From positions 248,001 through 312,000 of the forward strand of contig CAVZSC010000032.1 in assembly GCA_963777755.1 (NCBI GenBank): a DNA stretch of 64,000 bases, given 5' to 3'. The stretch comes from DATFWC01 sp963777755. GTDB taxonomy: Bacteria; Pseudomonadota; Alphaproteobacteria; Rhizobiales; Xanthobacteraceae. Made by a program: the position numbers and the translations under genes. Under the pieces are notes generated by a model that made no database searches, had not been told where the DNA came from, and worked only from the letters and a program-made list of their open reading frames with translations. This document shows positions 61,222-64,000 of the stretch, piece after piece. Positions within the stretch are counted from its first letter, which is position 1, and each line of letters opens with the position of its first letter.

Positions 61222-61482
61222 ATGAATCGCTTCGCCCTGCTTGCTTCACTCCTGCTGTGGCCCGCCACGGTGCACGCGCAGACGTCGCCGCCGCCGGCAT
61301 CGGCCCAGCAATTGGACAATCGGGGAACCGCCGAAGATCAGAAGGCGTGCGACCGAGACGCCCAGCGTCATTGTCGCGAAGTCCTGTCCAATGGCGACTT
61401 CGCCGTGCTGGGCTGCCTGCGAGAGAACCGCACCAAGCTCACGCGGGCATGCCAGGCGGTGCTCACGAAATACGGCCAGTAG
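61222..61482 (+). CDS. Small secreted cysteine-rich-repeat protein
   Basis: This 86-residue exported protein has a signal peptide (FALLASLLLWPATVHAQ) and a mature domain with four cysteines in the pattern AC-DRDAQRHC-...-GCL-...-ACQAVL, typical of one cysteine-rich repeat unit found in small alphaproteobacterial periplasmic proteins. ATG 61222 follows GAGAGGAACGATC. The cysteines should form two disulphides. The function is unknown. Confidence 0.75.
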   Translation: MNRFALLASLLLWPATVHAQTSPPPASAQQLDNRGTAEDQKACDRDAQRHCREVLSNGDFAVLGCLRENRTKLTRACQAVLTKYGQ

Positions 61483-61499
61483 GCGAGGAGAACAACCGA

Positions 61500-61847
61500 A
61501 TGGGTAGCTCGAGTGCCGCTCGGCCGACCATCGCGCGGATCTGGCGCGGGCGCACCACGCGCGAGCGCGCCGACGAATACGAGGCGTACAACTACGAAGT
61601 CGGGATCAAGCCGCTGATTGAAAAAGCGCTCGGCGTGCAAACGTTGCGCGAGGACCGGGAGAATGACACCGAGTTCATGACGATCTCATACTGGGAGAGC
61701 GTCGAGGCGATGAGCGCCTTCACGGGCGGAGATCCAACCAGAATTCATCACCTCGAGCGGGATGGAGAACTCCTCATCGAGCTGCCGAAGGAGGTTCAGA
61801 TCCTGCGTATCCTCAAGAGCCACGGCGCGACCGGCGGCGGCACGTGA
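61500..61847 (+). CDS. Antibiotic biosynthesis monooxygenase-type (ABM) dimeric barrel protein
   Basis: This 115-residue protein has IARIWRGRTTRERADEYEAY near the N-terminus and ISYWESVEAMSAFTGGDP in the middle, the usual pattern of small ABM/ferredoxin-like dimeric barrels. ATG 61500 follows GAGGAGAAC and lies 17 bases after the cysteine-rich gene, so they may be co-transcribed. Roles in this fold include cofactor-free oxygenation and haem or quinone handling; none is proven here. Confidence 0.7.
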   Translation: MGSSSAARPTIARIWRGRTTRERADEYEAYNYEVGIKPLIEKALGVQTLREDRENDTEFMTISYWESVEAMSAFTGGDPTRIHHLERDGELLIELPKEVQILRILKSHGATGGGT

Positions 61848-62032
61848 TCAACGTTCTAGGGCCCCGCGCGCAATGCCTGAAAATCGCTATCATGCAAGCA
61901 TTTGTTGCATTGCGGAACTCTATTCGGCAGCGGTGTGATACCGAAGCCACACTCGCGCTGAAACTGTATTGAGTCGGGAGAACGACCGAAGATTCTTGTA
62001 GAATCGGCCAGCATCGGTGACACACTATCGAC

Positions 62033-62524
62033 GTGGGTACTGGGTGGCTTAAGAGTGGTTGGCAAATGTCCAAGTGCGCGTTTTTTGTGAGCGCTCCCAC
62101 CGTACGATTTCTGCAGGTCATGCGCGAGCTTGGCCTGCTGCCGCAGCCGCAGCGGCGCAGGGTTGCGGCCGACGTGTACAGCGCGATCAAGCCGCTGGTG
62201 GGAACCCATGACATCGACGAGCTTCGCCGCGCCGCGCAGTCCACGCAGGACGAGCGTTGGAAGTTGATCTCGCGCGGCATCGGCGAAATGACCGACCCCG
62301 GTTTCGCCCGCGTGGCTGTCGCCGAGCAATGGATGCTGGCGCAGATCGAGCTGGTCCGCGGCGGTGCTCCGGTCAAGGAGGCGCTCGCCGAGAAGCGATC
62401 CGAGGCGATCGAGCAATTCATCCGCGATAACCTGTCGTTCGAGGCGGGCGAGGTCATTCACCTGCACGCGCTTGCTTCGCTGCGGCGACACGATGGGGAC
62501 CGCGCCTCGAAGAGCGCCGCCTGA
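62033..62524 (+). CDS. Hypothetical helical protein (163 aa)
   Basis: This is an unrecognised, mostly helical protein. The start is GTG 62033, with ATG 62066 (MSKCAFFVSAPTVRF) as a plausible alternative giving 152 residues; neither has a strong ribosome-binding site. Segments such as LGLLPQPQRRRVAADVYSAI and KEALAEKRSEAIEQFI predict amphipathic helices. There is no signal peptide. It stands alone between non-coding stretches of about 185 and 230 bases, in which I see no other gene. Confidence 0.55.
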   Translation: MGTGWLKSGWQMSKCAFFVSAPTVRFLQVMRELGLLPQPQRRRVAADVYSAIKPLVGTHDIDELRRAAQSTQDERWKLISRGIGEMTDPGFARVAVAEQWMLAQIELVRGGAPVKEALAEKRSEAIEQFIRDNLSFEAGEVIHLHALASLRRHDGDRASKSAA

Positions 62525-62756
62525 AGGCGACACCTCCCGCTCTTTCCTGACGCGACCCGGCGAGGCTATTCCGCATCGCGCAGTGCACCGTGGTGCGTGC
62601 ACCGCGTTCCCGCGCACGCGCTGTCGGCATTTCGCGCCGTCCTCACTGCGTACCTGTGGAAAGCTGTGGACAACTGCGAACACGTCCTTGTTTCGCGCGC
62701 GATGCATTACTCTGGACGCCGAGTCGCTGCCTTACGTCGACCCCCGAGGAAGCGAA

Positions 62757-62981
62757 ATGGCGGGCAGTCCCGAAGAATGCCGCGAGCACGCGCGCCGTTG
62801 TACGGAGCTGGCGCGCACCGCCAAGACGCAAGCGCAGAAGCAAATGTTGAGCGATCTGTCTCAGCACTGGCTCGATCAGGCCATCGCGTTGGAGCGGCCG
62901 CAGGGATTTCCTGGCGAAGAGGGGCTGCCGCCATCGCCCCGGCTCCCTTCCATGTGGCCTACGCGGCCGGGCAAGCCCTGA
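62757..62981 (+). CDS. Small conserved-type hypothetical protein (74 aa)
   Basis: This small protein starts at ATG 62757 after GAGGAAG. The sequence SPEECREHARRCTELARTAK followed by MLSDLSQHWLDQAIALE is of a kind seen many times over in bradyrhizobial genomes, always of unknown function. It is a helical hairpin with two cysteines. The proline-rich tail PPSPRLPSMWP is not typical. The gene supports the suggested taxonomic position of the window. Confidence 0.65.
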   Translation: MAGSPEECREHARRCTELARTAKTQAQKQMLSDLSQHWLDQAIALERPQGFPGEEGLPPSPRLPSMWPTRPGKP

Positions 62982-62990
62982 CCAGGCATC

Positions 62991-63344
62991 CTACTTGTCA
63001 GACCACACGGCGAGCTCATATCCGTCCGGGTCGAGGAAGTGAAAGCGCCGGCCGCCCGGGAAGGCAAAGACCGGCTTGGCGATCCTTGCGCCAAGCTGTT
63101 CGAGGCGACGCTGCATTCCGGCGAGATCCTCGACGTATATGATGACCAGCGGCCCGCCCGGACTGGCCGGGTTGCCCTTGGCGAGGCCGCCGGTCAGTCG
63201 CCCATCGGTGAACTCGCAATAGCTGGGGCCGTAGTCGGTGAAGGTCCAGCCGAATGCCTCGCCGTAGAACGCGCGCGAACGCGCGATGTCGCTGACGGCG
63301 AGCTCGATATTGTCGATGCGGCGGTCGATGCCTGGGGTGCTCAT
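62991..63344 (-). CDS. VOC family protein (glyoxalase/bleomycin resistance fold)
   Basis: This 117-residue vicinal-oxygen-chelate protein has IDNIELAVSDIARSRAFYGE as the first beta-alpha module and FHFLDPDGYELAVW as the last, with the metal-type glutamate in YELAVW. ATG 63344 follows GGAGACCCC. Members bind a metal or sequester small toxic compounds. The single-module pair found here suggests a homodimer. The substrate is unknown. It is convergent with the small gene at 62757. Confidence 0.88.
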   Translation of the reverse strand: MSTPGIDRRIDNIELAVSDIARSRAFYGEAFGWTFTDYGPSYCEFTDGRLTGGLAKGNPASPGGPLVIIYVEDLAGMQRRLEQLGARIAKPVFAFPGGRRFHFLDPDGYELAVWSDK

Positions 63345-63474
63345 GGGGTCTCCGTTCACGATGCGATGGAACATGCACGGAGGCGAGCGCGCCCGTCTTC
63401 ACCGCACAAGTCTCCCGCCATCGACAATTCCGCCGCTCATTCTTCGCGACGAATGAGGAGAAAGTTTGCGCGGA

Positions 63475-64000
63475 TCACTCCGTTCGCCACTTGCCGAAAT
63501 GCACCTCGGCACGGCGGACGATCTCGTTGAGCACGATCGCCATGGCGGCGAGCACCGCGATCAGGCCGAGCAGCTTGGTCGGGTCGAAATTCTGCGTGAA
63601 CAGCGTGGTGAAATAGCCGATGCCGGCGGTCGAGACGTAGAGCTCGGCCAGCAGCACGCCGAGCAGCACGCCGGTCATGCCCAGCCGCATGCCGGCGAAG
63701 AAGCTCGGGATCATGTGCGGGAAGATCACCCAGCGGAAGATCTGCCAGCGGCTCGCCCCCATCGAGCGCGCGCTCACCATGAGGATCGGCTTGATGTTCT
63801 GCACGCCGGCCACGATGGTGACGATGATCGGGAAGATGCCGTGGCTCACGCCGAAGGCGATCTTCGAGGCCGGTCCGATGCCGAAGTAGAGGATGAACAG
63901 CGGCAGGATGGTGATCTGCGGCGTGCCGTAGAGCAGCAGGATGATCGGCATGAAGCTCGCGCGCGAGAAGCGCGACAGCCCGACCGCAAGCCCGACGGTC
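63475..64000 (-). CDS. ABC transporter permease (SsuC/TauC-type), N-terminus beyond window
   Basis: About 175 residues of an inner-membrane permease are visible. Hydrophobic helices include ITILPLFILYFGIGPASK and GVSHGIFPIIVTIVAGV, and the EAA loop (ARSMGASRWQIFRWVIF) is typical of nitrate/sulfonate/taurine importers. The frame is open to the right edge, so the start lies outside. The remaining transporter genes are presumably beyond 64 kb. Confidence 0.9.
   Translation of the reverse strand, partial: TVGLAVGLSRFSRASFMPIILLLYGTPQITILPLFILYFGIGPASKIAFGVSHGIFPIIVTIVAGVQNIKPILMVSARSMGASRWQIFRWVIFPHMIPSFFAGMRLGMTGVLLGVLLAELYVSTAGIGYFTTLFTQNFDPTKLLGLIAVLAAMAIVLNEIVRRAEVHFGKWRTE

Overview
The window is GC-rich and gene-dense, and looks chromosomal from an alphaproteobacterium, probably a member of Hyphomicrobiales near Bradyrhizobiaceae or Xanthobacteraceae. 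The pointers are strong G/C at third codon positions, a dispersed palindrome (ATGGCCGGG-CTTGT-CCCGGCCAT) of a kind common in that order, many orphan Bug/TctC-type solute receptors, and small proteins of a bradyrhizobial type. This taxonomic placement is inference. I saw no tRNA, rRNA, CRISPR array or intact insertion sequence.

Layout. 1-3.4 kb: a three-subunit molybdenum hydroxylase (large subunit cut by the left edge) with a divergent GntR/FCD regulator. 4.4-9.4 kb: solute receptors, a PPOX-fold F420-type oxidoreductase, and a stand-alone nitroreductase resembling the C-terminal half of FbiB. 9.5-19.4 kb: one long minus-strand gene run. It begins with a compact coenzyme F420 set (npdG-cofE-cofD-cofC-fbiC, mostly joined by ATGA overlaps) and continues into a PLP enzyme, a two-subunit CoA-transferase, a luciferase-like F420 oxidoreductase (frameshifted) and a branched-chain-type solute receptor. 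19.5-26.1 kb: an M20 amidohydrolase, a GntR/UTRA regulator and a second molybdenum hydroxylase whose iron-sulfur subunit is fused to a CoxG-like domain. 26.4-33.7 kb: an SsuABC-type transporter, two Bug receptors, a ThDP enzyme and a dimeric-barrel protein. 33.9-37.0 kb: a patch of lower GC with an HAD dehalogenase and two alpha/beta hydrolases. 36.9-44.6 kb: a solute-binding-fold protein, a strongly palindromic repeat, then a lone molybdenum-hydroxylase large subunit with an FAD oxidoreductase, a Rieske ferredoxin and a membrane di-iron desaturase, divergent from a LysR regulator. 44.8-48.7 kb: a complete polyamine/phosphonate-type ABC transporter. 48.7-51.6 kb: small proteins, a thermonuclease-fold protein and an enamidase-like amidohydrolase followed by tandem terminators. 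52-53.9 kb: an RTX beta-helix protein. 53.9-58.4 kb: an operon of MmgE/PrpD, two degenerate M24 proteins and a Pht5-like protein. 58.5-64 kb: a methyltransferase, small secreted or hypothetical proteins, a VOC protein and an ABC permease cut by the right edge.

How it fits together. The window reads as a catabolic region for unusual organic acids, N-heterocycles or aromatics: uptake receptors, three molybdenum hydroxylases, CoA-transferase, amidohydrolases and dedicated regulators. Its most distinctive part is the F420 locus, where cofactor synthesis, cofactor reduction and candidate F420-dependent enzymes are co-located with a catabolic gene set on one strand. Three genes of well-known families carry one-base frameshifts (near 10304, 28173 and 32766). 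These may be sequencing errors or real gene decay, and they are treated as broken genes here.
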